Below are positions 54,438 to 63,612 of a DNA stretch of 64,000 bases, one piece after another. Made by a program: the position numbers and the translations under genes. The first letter of the stretch is position 1; the number at the start of each line of letters is the position of its first letter. The notes below the pieces were generated by a model, which had not been told where the DNA came from, made no database searches, and saw only the letters and a list, made by a program, of their open reading frames with translations. Source of the stretch: Brevibacterium linens ATCC 9172 (GTDB taxonomy: Bacteria; Actinomycetota; Actinomycetes; Actinomycetales; Brevibacteriaceae); contig NZ_FXYY01000002.1 of NCBI RefSeq assembly GCF_900169165.1, positions 124,001 to 188,000 of the forward strand. Reading direction: 5' to 3'.

Positions 54438-54443
54438 TAGACT
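54438..54443 (+). promoter_or_regulatory. -10 box of pyrH
   Basis: TAGACT follows the tsf terminator by 3 bp, so the -35 would overlap the terminator stem. It would start a leader of about 90 bases before pyrH. Confidence 0.4.
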
Positions 54444-54539
54444 GACCCAGACGCCCGAACACAGGCACCCGAAGACAGACGCCCGCACACAGTGACGATC
54501 CCACCGGGTACAGACCTGCCCGCACGGAAGAAGGACTCC

Positions 54540-55292
54540 ATGACAAGCACCCCTGTTCACGAATCCAGCTATGCCAGCCGAGCCCTCCGGACGCACCGCC
54601 GCCGCGTTCTGCTCAAGCTCTCCGGCGAGGTCTTCGGCGGCGGCAAGATCGGCGTCGATCCCGACGTCGTGGCCGCAGTTGCCCGCGAGGTCGCACCCAC
54701 CACCGAGGATGTCGAGGTCAGCATCGTCGTCGGCGGCGGCAACTTCTTCCGCGGAGCCGAACTCTCACAGCGCGGCATGGACCGCACCCGCGCCGACTAC
54801 ATGGGCATGCTCGGCACCGTGATGAACTGTTTGGCCCTGCAGGACTTCCTCGAACAGGCGGGCGTCGACACCCGCGTGCAGACCGCGATCCCGATGTCGC
54901 AGGTCGCCGAATCCTATATTCCCCGCCGCGCCATGCGGCACATGGAGAAGAACCGCGTCGTCATCTTCGGCGCCGGCGCCGGACTCCCGTACTTCTCCAC
55001 CGACACCGTCGCCGCTCAGCGTGCACTCGAGGTGCACGCCGATGAGGTCCTCATAGCCAAGAACGGTGTCGACGGCGTCTACACGGCCGACCCCAAGGTC
55101 GACCCGAACGCCGAGAAGATCGCCGAGATCAGCTACCAGGACGCCCTGCAGCGCGGTCTCAAGGTCGTCGACGCGACCGCCTTCAGCCTGTGCATGGACA
55201 ACAAGCTGCCGATGCACGTCTTCGGGATGGAAGGCGAGGCCAACCTGCGCAAAGCCATCATCGGTGAGAAGATCGGCACGGTCGTCCACTGA
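54540..55292 (+). CDS. pyrH: UMP kinase
   Basis: A 250-residue bacterial UMP kinase of the amino-acid-kinase fold. [14 protein letters not shown] at residues 18-31, [30 protein letters not shown], and [18 protein letters not shown]. Makes UDP for RNA and cell-wall sugars. AAGGA precedes the chosen ATG; an in-frame GTG at 54492 has no such site. Confidence 0.97.
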   Translation: MTSTPVHESSYASRALRTHRRRVLLKLSGEVFGGGKIGVDPDVVAAVAREVAPTTEDVEVSIVVGGGNFFRGAELSQRGMDRTRADYMGMLGTVMNCLALQDFLEQAGVDTRVQTAIPMSQVAESYIPRRAMRHMEKNRVVIFGAGAGLPYFSTDTVAAQRALEVHADEVLIAKNGVDGVYTADPKVDPNAEKIAEISYQDALQRGLKVVDATAFSLCMDNKLPMHVFGMEGEANLRKAIIGEKIGTVVH

Positions 55293-55387
55293 CGCACGCC
55301 CCGATCGAGGCGGCAGGCCGACTGGCATCAACGCAGGTGAGAACATTCCTGTGATCGTGCGGTGCGGCATTTTTCAGTGTTGACCCA

Positions 55388-55393
55388 TAGAAT
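55388..55393 (+). promoter_or_regulatory. possible -10 box of frr
   Basis: TAGAAT, 36 bp before the frr GTG, equals the box in front of the DUF177-rpmF operon. No good -35 at the expected place. Confidence 0.3.
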
Positions 55394-55428
55394 GAACCCA
55401 AAGCTTTAAGAGATGGAAAGAGGCAACC

Positions 55429-55986
55429 GTGATTGAAGAGACACTGGCCGAAGCCAGAGAGAAGATGGACAAGGCCGTCGAATTCACGCAGGAGGACTTC
55501 GCGTCGATCCGCACCGGCCGCGCCAATCCCGCACTGTTCGCCGATATCGAGATCGACTACTACGGTGCACCGACGCCGCTGCAGCAGCTCGCCTCGTTCC
55601 AGACGCCCGAGGCTCGCACGATCCTCGTGACCCCCTACGACAAGGGCACGCTGACCGATATCGAGACCGCACTGCGCAACTCCGACATCGGCGCGAACCC
55701 TGCCAACGACGGCAACGTCATCCGCGTCGTCCTCCCGGACCTCACCGAGGAACGCCGCAAGGAGTACGTCAAGATCGTCAAGGGCAAGGCCGAAGACGGC
55801 AAGGTCTCCATCCGCAACATCCGCCGTCACGCCAAGGAGGCGCTCGAACGCATCAAGAAGGACGGCGAGGCCGGAGAGGACGAGGTCACTCGCAGCATCT
55901 CCGAGCTCGACGATCTGACGAAGAGCAAGGTGGACAACGTCGACAAGCTGCTTGCGCAGAAGGAAGCTGAGCTGCTCGAGGTCTGA
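55429..55986 (+). CDS. frr: ribosome recycling factor
   Basis: A 185-residue RRF with GTG start. [33 protein letters not shown] and the C-terminal [20 protein letters not shown] are standard. It splits post-termination ribosomes with EF-G. The stop shares one base with the cdsA start. Confidence 0.97.
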   Translation: MIEETLAEAREKMDKAVEFTQEDFASIRTGRANPALFADIEIDYYGAPTPLQQLASFQTPEARTILVTPYDKGTLTDIETALRNSDIGANPANDGNVIRVVLPDLTEERRKEYVKIVKGKAEDGKVSIRNIRRHAKEALERIKKDGEAGEDEVTRSISELDDLTKSKVDNVDKLLAQKEAELLEV

Positions 55987-57008
55987 TGATCGCCGTGACT
56001 GGGTCCGACAGCCCCGCGACTGATCCGGCTCCCCTCGGGGAGCCGGATCAGTCAGGCGAGGCCGCGCGGGTTGAGACCCCTTTCCCCAAACGTCGAGACC
56101 TGCGCAATTCGGACAAGCCGTATTCGCCCGACGATCCGGAGTCGAATCCCACCGCCGAGGCGGCTGCCGCCGAAGCCGAACCGGAAGCGAAGGACTACGG
56201 CCGGGCCGGACGGAACCTGCCGGCCGCGATCGGCATGGGACTGCTCATCGGCGGCGTGGTTCTCGCGTCCCTGATCTTCCTGCCGATCTCCTTCCTCTTC
56301 ATCGTCCTCGTCGGCATCGTCGCCGCCATGTGGGAGCTGGCGAACGCGCTGTCACGGTCCGGCTCCCTGGTCTCGCGCGTACCCACCATGGTGTCGGCCG
56401 CCTGCATGGTCGTCGCCACCTTCATCGGCGGCCGTGAAGCACTCTGGGTCACCTTCGCCGCCAGCGCCGGAGCAGTCATGCTCTTCACGATGGTCGAGCG
56501 CCGGAAGAATGCAGTCAAAGACGTCTCGCTCTCCCTCTTCGCTCTCACCTACGTCGGCCTCATGGCCTGCTTCATCGTCTACATCCTCACCCAGCCGGAC
56601 GGCAACTTCTACGTCATCATCTTCCTCGCCTCCGTCGTCGCCTCCGACACCGGCGGCTACGTCTTCGGCGTGCTGTGGGGCAGACACCCCATCGCCCCGC
56701 GGATCTCTCCGAAGAAGTCCTGGGAGGGCTACCTCGGCTCCACGGTCTTCGCCGCAGCGGTCGCGACGGTCCTGGCGATCACGGTCGTCGGCGCTCCGTT
56801 CTGGACCGGGCTGGTCATCGGCGCGGTGATTCCCGCGTTCGCCACCCTCGGCGACTTCAGCGAATCGATGATCAAGCGCGACCTCGAACTCAAGGACATG
56901 GGCACCCTGCTGCCCGGCCACGGCGGTGTGATGGACCGCCTCGACTCGATCCTGCCGACAGCCCCCGTCGCGCTCGTCCTCTTCTCGGTCCTGCCCGGCT
57001 ACCTCTGA
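55986..57008 (+). CDS. cdsA: phosphatidate cytidylyltransferase
   Basis: A 340-residue integral membrane enzyme that makes CDP-diacylglycerol. About 80 N-terminal residues are polar and disordered, ending with GRAGRNLPAAIGMG. Then 7-8 helices, with the CdsA signature near the C-terminus (SESMIKRDLELKDMG, LPGHGGVMDRLDS). A 17-bp perfect hairpin lies in codons 11-23. No alternative start exists downstream before the first helix, so the hairpin is in coding sequence. Confidence 0.94.
   Translation: MIAVTGSDSPATDPAPLGEPDQSGEAARVETPFPKRRDLRNSDKPYSPDDPESNPTAEAAAAEAEPEAKDYGRAGRNLPAAIGMGLLIGGVVLASLIFLPISFLFIVLVGIVAAMWELANALSRSGSLVSRVPTMVSAACMVVATFIGGREALWVTFAASAGAVMLFTMVERRKNAVKDVSLSLFALTYVGLMACFIVYILTQPDGNFYVIIFLASVVASDTGGYVFGVLWGRHPIAPRISPKKSWEGYLGSTVFAAAVATVLAITVVGAPFWTGLVIGAVIPAFATLGDFSESMIKRDLELKDMGTLLPGHGGVMDRLDSILPTAPVALVLFSVLPGYL
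56018..56053 (+). other. 17-bp perfect hairpin inside the start of cdsA
   Basis: Left arm 56018-56034 and right arm 56037-56053 are perfectly complementary (GACTGATCCGGC...GCCGGATCAGTC) with only two bases between. It lies 32 bp after the shared frr stop/cdsA start. Codons such as ACT, GAT, GCT, GGG and TCA there are unusual for this gene set. No U-run follows. Confidence 0.8.
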
Positions 57009-57164
57009 GCTGATCGCCGAGGCGGCTGATCGTGCAGGCGTCCTCCGGCCCGCTGGGTTCGGCCCCGCCCGACATGGCGGCTGATCGACACCGCGCGAAC
57101 CGAGCGTTCCGAGCCGACCGCCCGACGTGGCGGCTCGCACACGACAGGCGCGCGGCGAACATGA

Positions 57165-57170
57165 GACAAT
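57165..57170 (+). promoter_or_regulatory. -10 box for a possibly leaderless rlmN mRNA
   Basis: GACAAT ends 6 bp before the rlmN GTG, and no Shine-Dalgarno sequence is evident, as expected for a leaderless transcript. Confidence 0.35.
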
Positions 57171-57176
57171 GGCCGT

Positions 57177-58481
57177 GTGAGTTCTCAAGCAGGCAGAAGG
57201 CAGACCAGGCCCGTCGTCGAACATGCCGACGGCACGACATCGAAGACCCCGATGCGCGATGGCCGTCCCCTTCTCAACTTCAAGTCCGCACGGGTCAAGC
57301 AGCCGCCTCAGCATCTGGCCGATATGACGATGGACGAACGAATCGCCGCGGTCACAGAGATGGGGCTGCCCGCCTTCCGGGCCAAGCAGATCTCCACCCA
57401 CTACTTCAGCCACTACGTCACCGACACCGAGGCGATGACGGACCTGCCCAAGGACAAGCGGGCAGAGATCCAGGAACGGTTCTTCCCGCACCTGCTCACC
57501 GAGGTGCGCCGCCTGCGCACCGAGAACGGCGACACCATCAAATTCCTGTGGCGGCTCTTCGACGGCGCTCTCGTCGAATCCGTGCTCATGCGCTACCGCA
57601 ACCGTGTCACCCTGTGCGTGTCCAGCCAGTGCGGCTGCGGAATGAACTGCCCGTTCTGCGCCACCGGCCAGCAGGGCCTGACCAGGAACATGTCCACGGC
57701 CGAGATCGTCGAGCAGGTCGTCCGGGCCAACCAGGTCATCGCCGCCGGTGAGCTCTCCGAGGCTCCGACGTCGGATATGCCCGGTGCCGGCGAGACCGCG
57801 CTCGGTGCGGAAGCCGACGATGACGATGCGGCGGGGGAGTCCGCGTTCGACCCGGAGGCGACGGCCGCCTCGGCGAAGGGACCCGAACGGGTCTCGAACA
57901 TCGTGTTCATGGGCATGGGCGAACCCCTGGCCAACTACAAGCGCGTGATGAACGCGGTTCGCCGGTTCGTCGGACCGAGCCCCGAAGGGCTGGGCATGTC
58001 GGCCAGGCGGATCACGATCTCCACGGTCGGGCTCGTGCCCGGCATCAACAAACTCGCCGCCGAGGACATCCCCGTCACCTTCGCACTCAGCCTGCACGCC
58101 CCCGATGACGAGCTGCGCGATGAGATGATCCCGGTCAACACACGGTGGAAGGCCGACGAGGCCATCGACGCCGCCTATAACTACTACCAGGTGACCGGAC
58201 GCCGGGTGAGCATCGAATACGCGCTCATCAAGGACATGAACGATCACGCCTGGCGTGCCGAACTGCTGGCGAAGAAACTCAACGCCCGCGGACGCGGCTG
58301 GGTCCACGTCAACCCGATCCCGCTCAACCCGACCCCGGGGTCGGTGTGGACTGCCTCCGAACCGGACGTCGCCGACGAATTCGTCCACCGCCTCATCGAT
58401 CAGGGCATTCCGACGACGATCCGCGATACCCGCGGCTCCGATATCGACGGCGCCTGCGGACAGCTCGCCGCAGCCGACTGA
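57177..58481 (+). CDS. rlmN: dual-specificity RNA methyltransferase RlmN
   Basis: A 434-residue radical SAM enzyme that methylates A2503 of 23S rRNA and A37 of tRNAs. The cluster motif C-x3-C-x2-C is in [16 protein letters not shown] near residue 150; [15 protein letters not shown] and [10 protein letters not shown] follow. Around residues 195-240 is an acidic low-complexity insertion ([15 protein letters not shown]) absent from typical members. About 60 N-terminal residues are also longer than usual. GTG start. Confidence 0.95.
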   Translation: MSSQAGRRQTRPVVEHADGTTSKTPMRDGRPLLNFKSARVKQPPQHLADMTMDERIAAVTEMGLPAFRAKQISTHYFSHYVTDTEAMTDLPKDKRAEIQERFFPHLLTEVRRLRTENGDTIKFLWRLFDGALVESVLMRYRNRVTLCVSSQCGCGMNCPFCATGQQGLTRNMSTAEIVEQVVRANQVIAAGELSEAPTSDMPGAGETALGAEADDDDAAGESAFDPEATAASAKGPERVSNIVFMGMGEPLANYKRVMNAVRRFVGPSPEGLGMSARRITISTVGLVPGINKLAAEDIPVTFALSLHAPDDELRDEMIPVNTRWKADEAIDAAYNYYQVTGRRVSIEYALIKDMNDHAWRAELLAKKLNARGRGWVHVNPIPLNPTPGSVWTASEPDVADEFVHRLIDQGIPTTIRDTRGSDIDGACGQLAAAD

Positions 58482-58581
58482 TCGATGCTCGGATCGGCAC
58501 CCGCCGACCGCGGCCACGCAATTTCTGCGGCTTCCATCTATCATGGTGGAAACACCACAGCCACTCGCTTCTGGAGGAGAC

Positions 58582-59142
58582 ATGGCGGACACGACTTTCC
58601 CTCGAATGTCCGGATGGAAGAACGGATACGACCCCAAGCAGGTCGACAGCTTCTTCAAACGTGCACGTGAGTCCTTCGAACGGCCGACGCCGCAACCCGG
58701 CGACCTCGACTCCCGGGCGGTGCGCACGGTCGGCTTCGACCTCGTCCGCAAGGGCTATCACGTCGCCGTCGTCGATGCCGCGCTCGATCGTCTCGAAGAC
58801 GCATTCGCCAAGCAGGCCCGCGACCGCCTCATCGCGCAGTCCGGTCAGGACGCCTGGGTCTCCGAACTCACCCGTGTGGCCGCGTCCCTGCGGGGACGCC
58901 TGGTCCGTGAGCCCGGGGAGCGCTTCGACAACCCGCCTCCCGGAGTCATCGGCTACGACATCACCCAGGTCGACGACATGTGCGACAAGGTCAATTCGTA
59001 CTTCACGCAGGGCGTGGCGATGAGCGTCGACCAGGTCCGCCGCGTGCTGTTCAAGACCGCGAAAGGCAAGAAGGCGTACAACGAGGACCAGGTCGATGCG
59101 TTCATCGACCGTGTCGTCGAAGTGATGGCCTCCGTTGACTGA
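58582..59142 (+). CDS. DivIVA-domain protein
   Basis: A 186-residue protein with two to three short DivIVA-type motifs: NGYDPKQVDSFFKRARE near residue 14, GYDITQVDDMCDKVNSYF near residue 130, and YNEDQVDAFIDRVVEVM at the end. It lacks the long coiled coil of true DivIVA/Wag31. Small actinobacterial DivIVA-domain proteins of unknown role often follow rlmN. GGAGGAGAC precedes the ATG. Its stop overlaps the next gene. Confidence 0.85.
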   Translation: MADTTFPRMSGWKNGYDPKQVDSFFKRARESFERPTPQPGDLDSRAVRTVGFDLVRKGYHVAVVDAALDRLEDAFAKQARDRLIAQSGQDAWVSELTRVAASLRGRLVREPGERFDNPPPGVIGYDITQVDDMCDKVNSYFTQGVAMSVDQVRRVLFKTAKGKKAYNEDQVDAFIDRVVEVMASVD

Positions 59143-59809
59143 TTTCCACTACTTCGCGGTTCCGACCGCGACCGATCCCGGCACGCTCAACCCGGTGTAC
59201 GAACTCCTCGACTTCCCGATCGCCATGGGCCGGGCCGAGGACGTCGTGCTGACCGGTCCGGCACCGGAGAAACCGCTGGTCGACGGTCGTGAAGTCACCG
59301 ATCCCCGCCTGATCAAGGCCCTGTCCGTTCCGGTCGAGCTCGACCGCGCCGAGGTGCTCGACCGCAGTTCGAAGCTCGCCGGAGTGCTGCGCGCCATGGG
59401 TGTCGTTCCCGAATCCGGAGCCCGGTTCACCTTCGCCGAGGATGTCCCGCCGCTGGCGCGGGCGCTCGGTGTTCTTGCCGCCGCCCGGATCGGGCTCGTC
59501 GTGGATCTGCGGGCAGGGGCTGCGTCTGACTCTGCTTCAGACCTGGTGGTTCTCCACGCCATCGAAGACACACCGATCGAACCGGGGCGTGCCTCCGTGC
59601 GGGTCACCCGGTCGCGCTTCGAAGGCGTCGGAGTCACGATCGGGTCTGAAACCGCGAACCTCGACCAGGCGATGCGCGACTCCCGCGTCGAATTCGCCGC
59701 CGTGGTGCCGCTCGACCCGCAGCGCACGCTGGTGCTCACCGACGACGGTGATCTTGAGGCGAGTTCGAGCCTCGACTGGTACCGCACCGAGGTCCTCTCT
59801 GCTTCCTGA
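59135..59809 (+). CDS. unrecognised protein, weakly like an acyl-CoA synthetase N-terminus
   Basis: A 224-residue soluble protein starting with TTG inside the previous stop. No clear domain. The stretch AEVLDRSSKLAGVLRAMGV and ARALGVLAAARIGLVVDL recall the start of AMP-binding acyl-CoA/acetyl-CoA synthetases (LAxALRxLGV ... AxLAxxRIG), but the ATP-binding P-loop and later motifs are missing. It could be a degenerate fragment that found a new role. Third-position GC is high, supporting a real gene. Confidence 0.65.
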   Translation: MTDFHYFAVPTATDPGTLNPVYELLDFPIAMGRAEDVVLTGPAPEKPLVDGREVTDPRLIKALSVPVELDRAEVLDRSSKLAGVLRAMGVVPESGARFTFAEDVPPLARALGVLAAARIGLVVDLRAGAASDSASDLVVLHAIEDTPIEPGRASVRVTRSRFEGVGVTIGSETANLDQAMRDSRVEFAAVVPLDPQRTLVLTDDGDLEASSSLDWYRTEVLSAS

Positions 59810-60896
59810 GCCCCGGACGTCTGGGGGCTTCGACACCGATGATGGTGTCGACGATCCGGCCTCTGCGGACCCGCGGCCTGCGGACCCGCGGCCTGCTGAT
59901 CTGCGTTCGGCTGAGACGGTGGCTGCCCTGCGCGCGGCCGGCTGTGTCTTCGCCGAAGACGAAGCGGCGATCCTCCTCGAGACAGCGACCGCGTCTGCTG
60001 TCGACTCGCCCACGGTCGACGGGCCCGCTGTCGACGGGTCTGCTGGCGACGGGTCTGCTGGCGCTCATGCTGCGCCGAGACTCGGTGAGCTGGTGGCTCG
60101 TCGCGTTGCCGGCGAACCCCTCGAGCAGATCGTCGGTTGGGTCGATTTTGCGGGCTTGCGATTGAACGTTGAGCCCGGAGTGTTCGTGCCGCGGCAGCGG
60201 ACCGCTCTGCTCGCGACGCACGCGGTGTCCGCGGTTCAGCGGATGGTGGACTCACGAGGGAACAGGCCGGAGACCAACTCACGAAAGAACGGGGCAGAAG
60301 CAGAAGCCGGCGTCGCGGCAATGCGACCTGTTGTGCTCGAAGCGTTCTGCGGGGTCGGACCGGTCGCCTCGGCGGTGGCCGCGTCGGTGCCGGGGGTCGA
60401 TATTCACCTCGGTGATGCGCAGGCGGAGGCTGTGGGTTGTGCGGTGGGGAATGCCGAAAGCTGTGTTCACACGGGGGAGTTCGGCCGGGCAGGCGAATCA
60501 GTGCCGGCACTGGAGGCCGGCACCACCGTGACGGGGCATGTCCTCGACTGCCTGCACGGACTGCCCGACTCACTGCACCAGTCGATCTCGGTGATCGCGG
60601 CGGTCCCGCCCTACGTTCCTGAAACTGCGGCCGATTTTCTGCCCCATGAGGCCCTCGACTTCGAGCCGAGCACCGCTCTGTTCGGCGGACACGACGGACT
60701 CGACCTCGTGCGCCGACTCATCACGGAGTCACTCGACTGGCTGGGCCCGGACGGTGTGCTGCTCATCGAGCTCGGGCGAGGTCAGGTCGCAGAGGCCACC
60801 GGGTTCGCCACCGAGCGGGGGCTGGCAGCCCGGAGCCACCTCGGCGAGGATGACCACACGGCCGTCCTCGAACTGCGCCGGGGCCACTGGAACTGA
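59748..60896 (+). CDS. HemK-like protein-glutamine methyltransferase homologue
   Basis: About 382 residues if the GTG at 59748 is used; a GTG at 59919 also fits, and the start is open. VAALRAAGCVFAEDEAAILL and PGVFVPRQRTALLA are typical of the actinobacterial putative N5-glutamine methyltransferase family related to PrmC. The SAM motif is VLEAFCGVGPVASAVAA. The catalytic (N/D)PPY motif reads AVPPYVP, with Val for Asn. The N-terminus has tandem DPRPA and VDGSAGDG repeats, and there is a variable insert around residues 165-195. It overlaps the previous gene's end. Confidence 0.75.
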   Translation: MILRRVRASTGTAPRSSLLPEPRTSGGFDTDDGVDDPASADPRPADPRPADLRSAETVAALRAAGCVFAEDEAAILLETATASAVDSPTVDGPAVDGSAGDGSAGAHAAPRLGELVARRVAGEPLEQIVGWVDFAGLRLNVEPGVFVPRQRTALLATHAVSAVQRMVDSRGNRPETNSRKNGAEAEAGVAAMRPVVLEAFCGVGPVASAVAASVPGVDIHLGDAQAEAVGCAVGNAESCVHTGEFGRAGESVPALEAGTTVTGHVLDCLHGLPDSLHQSISVIAAVPPYVPETAADFLPHEALDFEPSTALFGGHDGLDLVRRLITESLDWLGPDGVLLIELGRGQVAEATGFATERGLAARSHLGEDDHTAVLELRRGHWN

Positions 60897-60902
60897 CAAC
60901 GG

Positions 60903-60994
60903 CCGGCTGCGTACCGACTGGCTCAAAGTGTCCGTGCAGTGCATTAGGGCCGGGCGCGGGCACTTTGAGCCAGTCGGTGGGTGGGTGCAGCCGG
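60903..60994. repeat. large inverted repeat between convergent genes
   Basis: ACCGACTGGCTCAAAGTG (60913-60930) and CACTTTGAGCCAGTCGGT (60961-60978) form an 18-bp perfect stem with a 30-base loop. CCGGCTGC (60903-60910) and GCAGCCGG (60987-60994) extend it outside. No T-run. It may be a two-way terminator or a small repeat element. Confidence 0.85.
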
Positions 60995-61022
60995 TACCCC
61001 GGCCCGCCCCTGGAGCTGAGGC

Positions 61023-62240
61023 TCAGTTCGCGAAGGCGTTGATTCCGGTCATCGTCCGACCCAGGGTCAGCTGATGCACCTCATGGGTGCCTTCGTAGGT
61101 GAGCACGGTCTCGAGGTTCACCGCGTGACGCAGCGGCGGGTACTCGCTTGTGATGCCCGACCCGCCGAACAGGGCGCGCAGGTCACGGCAGACGTTCATC
61201 GCGGTATCGACATTGACCATCTTGCCCAGGCTGATCTGCTCTGGACGGACACCCTTCTCCGAGTCCTTGAGCTTGCCCAGATGCGCGGCGAGCAGAGTGA
61301 TCTGCGAATACTGGCCGAAAGCCTTCGCCAACTTCTGCTGCGTGATCTGGAACGAGGCCAGCGGACGATCGAACTGCACACGGGTCCCGGTGTACTCCAG
61401 CGCCGAGAGCAGGGCATCACGGGCCGCGCCGGTGACACCGAAGACGATTCCGTAGCGAGCCTCGGACAGGCAGGACAGGGGTCCCTTGAGTCCCTTGGCC
61501 TTCGGCAGCATCGCGTCCTCGGGCAGGCGGACGTTGTCGAGGACGATCTCACCCGTGATGGATGCGCGCAGCGAGATCTTGCGGTGGATCTCCGGGGTCT
61601 GCACACCCTCGGTGTTCGAGGGGACGACGAAGCCGCGGACGACGTTCTTGCCCAAGCCATCGACCTCCTCGGTCTTGGCCCACACGACCATGACGTCGGA
61701 GACCGGGGAGTTCGTGATCCACATCTTCGCGCCGTTGAGGATCCAGTCGGATCCGTCCTTCTTCGCGGTCGTCTTCATCCCCGACGGGTCGGAGCCGACA
61801 TCGGGTTCGGTCAGACCGAAGCAGCCGATTGCCTTGCCGGCGGCCATCTTCGGCAGCCATTCTTCCTTCTGCGCTTCCGATCCCCAATGGTGGATGGCGA
61901 ACATGGCCAGCGATCCCTGCACTGACACGAGCGACCGCAGACCGGAGTCGACGGCTTCGAGCTCCCGGCAGGCCAGTCCGTACTGAGTCGCCGTCGAACC
62001 GCCGCAGCCGTAGCCGTCGAGGTGCATGCCGAGCAGACCGAGCTCGCCGAGTCCTTCGGCCAGTTCGCGAGCGGGGATGGTGGCGTCGAGGAAGTAGTCG
62101 CCGATCTTCTCCCGGACGTTCTCGTCCAGCCACTTCTTCACGATCGATGCGAATTCGAGGTCATCGGGTTCGAAGACCGAATCCAGTCCAAGAATGTCGT
62201 CAGGGCTCAGCGTTGTGCTCATATCCATCTCTTTCGCCAT
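61023..62240 (-). CDS. acyl-CoA dehydrogenase, glutaryl-CoA dehydrogenase-like
   Basis: A 405-residue flavoprotein. Signatures: GCFGLTEPDVGSDPSGMKT (acyl-CoA and FAD binding), WILNGAKMWITNSPVSDV, and near the end FGGSGITSEYPPLRHAVNLE followed by VLTYEGTHEVHQLTLGRTMT with the catalytic Glu. The pattern is close to glutaryl-CoA or short-chain dehydrogenases. GAGAAG lies before the ATG; later ATGs (residues 5, 7) are alternatives. It is not functionally linked to its neighbours. Confidence 0.9.
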   Translation of the reverse strand: MAKEMDMSTTLSPDDILGLDSVFEPDDLEFASIVKKWLDENVREKIGDYFLDATIPARELAEGLGELGLLGMHLDGYGCGGSTATQYGLACRELEAVDSGLRSLVSVQGSLAMFAIHHWGSEAQKEEWLPKMAAGKAIGCFGLTEPDVGSDPSGMKTTAKKDGSDWILNGAKMWITNSPVSDVMVVWAKTEEVDGLGKNVVRGFVVPSNTEGVQTPEIHRKISLRASITGEIVLDNVRLPEDAMLPKAKGLKGPLSCLSEARYGIVFGVTGAARDALLSALEYTGTRVQFDRPLASFQITQQKLAKAFGQYSQITLLAAHLGKLKDSEKGVRPEQISLGKMVNVDTAMNVCRDLRALFGGSGITSEYPPLRHAVNLETVLTYEGTHEVHQLTLGRTMTGINAFAN

Positions 62241-62391
62241 TGATTCTTCTCACCCACTGTTTCACCGGAGCGCGGTGGACAACCGACGCATCCGAACCAC
62301 AAGATCTCCGCGGCTCCCTGGGCGGAGATCGAAGCGACATACGAGAACGTGTCGAGTCATTTCCCAGAGAACTTTGGCATCATCGGTTGGC

Positions 62392-63612
62392 GTGAGTAAA
62401 CGTGGTTTCATTGTAGTCGGCTCAACCGGTTCGGTCGGCACCCAGGCCCTTGACGTCCTTGCCGAACACCGGGACGAGCACATGATCGTCGGCTTGGTCG
62501 CCGGTTCCCAGCTCGACCTTCTGCTCGAGCAGGCCCTCGATTTCCACGTTCCCGTCATCGGGCTCGCCACTCCTCCTGCCGGCGGCGAGACCGAGGTGCG
62601 TGCGCGACTGACCGAGTTGGCTGCCGAGCGGGGGATCACCGATCCCGTCGACGCCATCCACCTCGGTGACGACGCCGCCGAGGCGGTCGCACGTTTGGCC
62701 GCGGACATGGTCCTCAACGCGATCACCGGTGCCGCCGGTCTCGGCGCGACCCTGGCCGCTCTCGAACGCGGCACGGATGTGGCCCTGGCGAACAAGGAAT
62801 CCCTCATCATCGGCGGGTCCATCGTCCTCGACGCCGCTCGTGCCTCCGGGGCCCGGCTGGTGCCGGTTGACAGTGAGCACTCCGCGATCGCCCAGGCGCT
62901 GCGCGCCGGAACGCACGGTGAAGTCAGCAAACTCATCATCACCGCTTCGGGCGGACCGTTCCGCGGAATGACCCGCGATGCCCTGCGTCGGGTCACCCCC
63001 GCCCAGGCGCTCAACCATCCCACCTGGTCGATGGGGTCGATGATCACCATCAACTCGGCGACCCTGGTCAACAAGGGCCTCGAAGTCATCGAAGCCCACC
63101 TGCTCTTCGACATCGACTTCGACCACATCGAAGTCGTCGTCCAACCGCAGTCGCAGATCCATTCGATGGTCGAGTTCACCGATGCCTCGACGATCGCGCA
63201 GATCTCCCCACCGGATATGCGCCTGCCGATCTCCTATGCTCTGGGCACCCAGGACGACGGGACGACGAAGCGACTGACCTCGGGAGCCGTCCCGCACAAT
63301 TGGGGCCAGCCCATGCACTGGTCGTTCGAACCGGTCAACCATCTCGCCTTTCCCGCGCTCGGCCTGGCCATCGACGCCGGTAAGAAAGGGCGCAGCTACC
63401 CCGCGGTGCTCAACGCCGCCAATGAGGAACTCGTCGCCGCGTTCATCGCCGGTGACATCGCCTTCACCGGAATCGATAAAGGTCTGGCCCGAGCCCTGGC
63501 CGCCCACGAACCTGCGGCCGAACACACGGTGGAGACCGTGCTGGCCGCCGACGGGTGGGCCAGGGACTTCGCTCGCGCCGACGTCGCCGAACAGAACGGG
63601 GGCCGCCGATGA
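62392..63612 (+). CDS. dxr: 1-deoxy-D-xylulose-5-phosphate reductoisomerase
   Basis: A 406-residue DXR, second step of the MEP isoprenoid pathway and target of fosmidomycin. NADPH motif [13 protein letters not shown] at residues 8-20, [22 protein letters not shown] (metal ligands), [10 protein letters not shown] and [29 protein letters not shown] region. A GTG start is used, with no good ribosome-binding site. Its stop overlaps rseP. The gene is divergent from the acyl-CoA dehydrogenase gene. Confidence 0.96.
   Translation: MSKRGFIVVGSTGSVGTQALDVLAEHRDEHMIVGLVAGSQLDLLLEQALDFHVPVIGLATPPAGGETEVRARLTELAAERGITDPVDAIHLGDDAAEAVARLAADMVLNAITGAAGLGATLAALERGTDVALANKESLIIGGSIVLDAARASGARLVPVDSEHSAIAQALRAGTHGEVSKLIITASGGPFRGMTRDALRRVTPAQALNHPTWSMGSMITINSATLVNKGLEVIEAHLLFDIDFDHIEVVVQPQSQIHSMVEFTDASTIAQISPPDMRLPISYALGTQDDGTTKRLTSGAVPHNWGQPMHWSFEPVNHLAFPALGLAIDAGKKGRSYPAVLNAANEELVAAFIAGDIAFTGIDKGLARALAAHEPAAEHTVETVLAADGWARDFARADVAEQNGGRR

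Noticed and set aside
56352..58751. 799-codon minus-strand open frame across cdsA and rlmN
   Set aside because: Spans two certain plus-strand genes and their gap; composition is that of an antisense shadow.
59149..60573. 474-codon minus-strand open frame near the HemK-like gene
   Set aside because: Arg/Pro/Ser-rich shadow; the plus strand has recognisable methyltransferase motifs.
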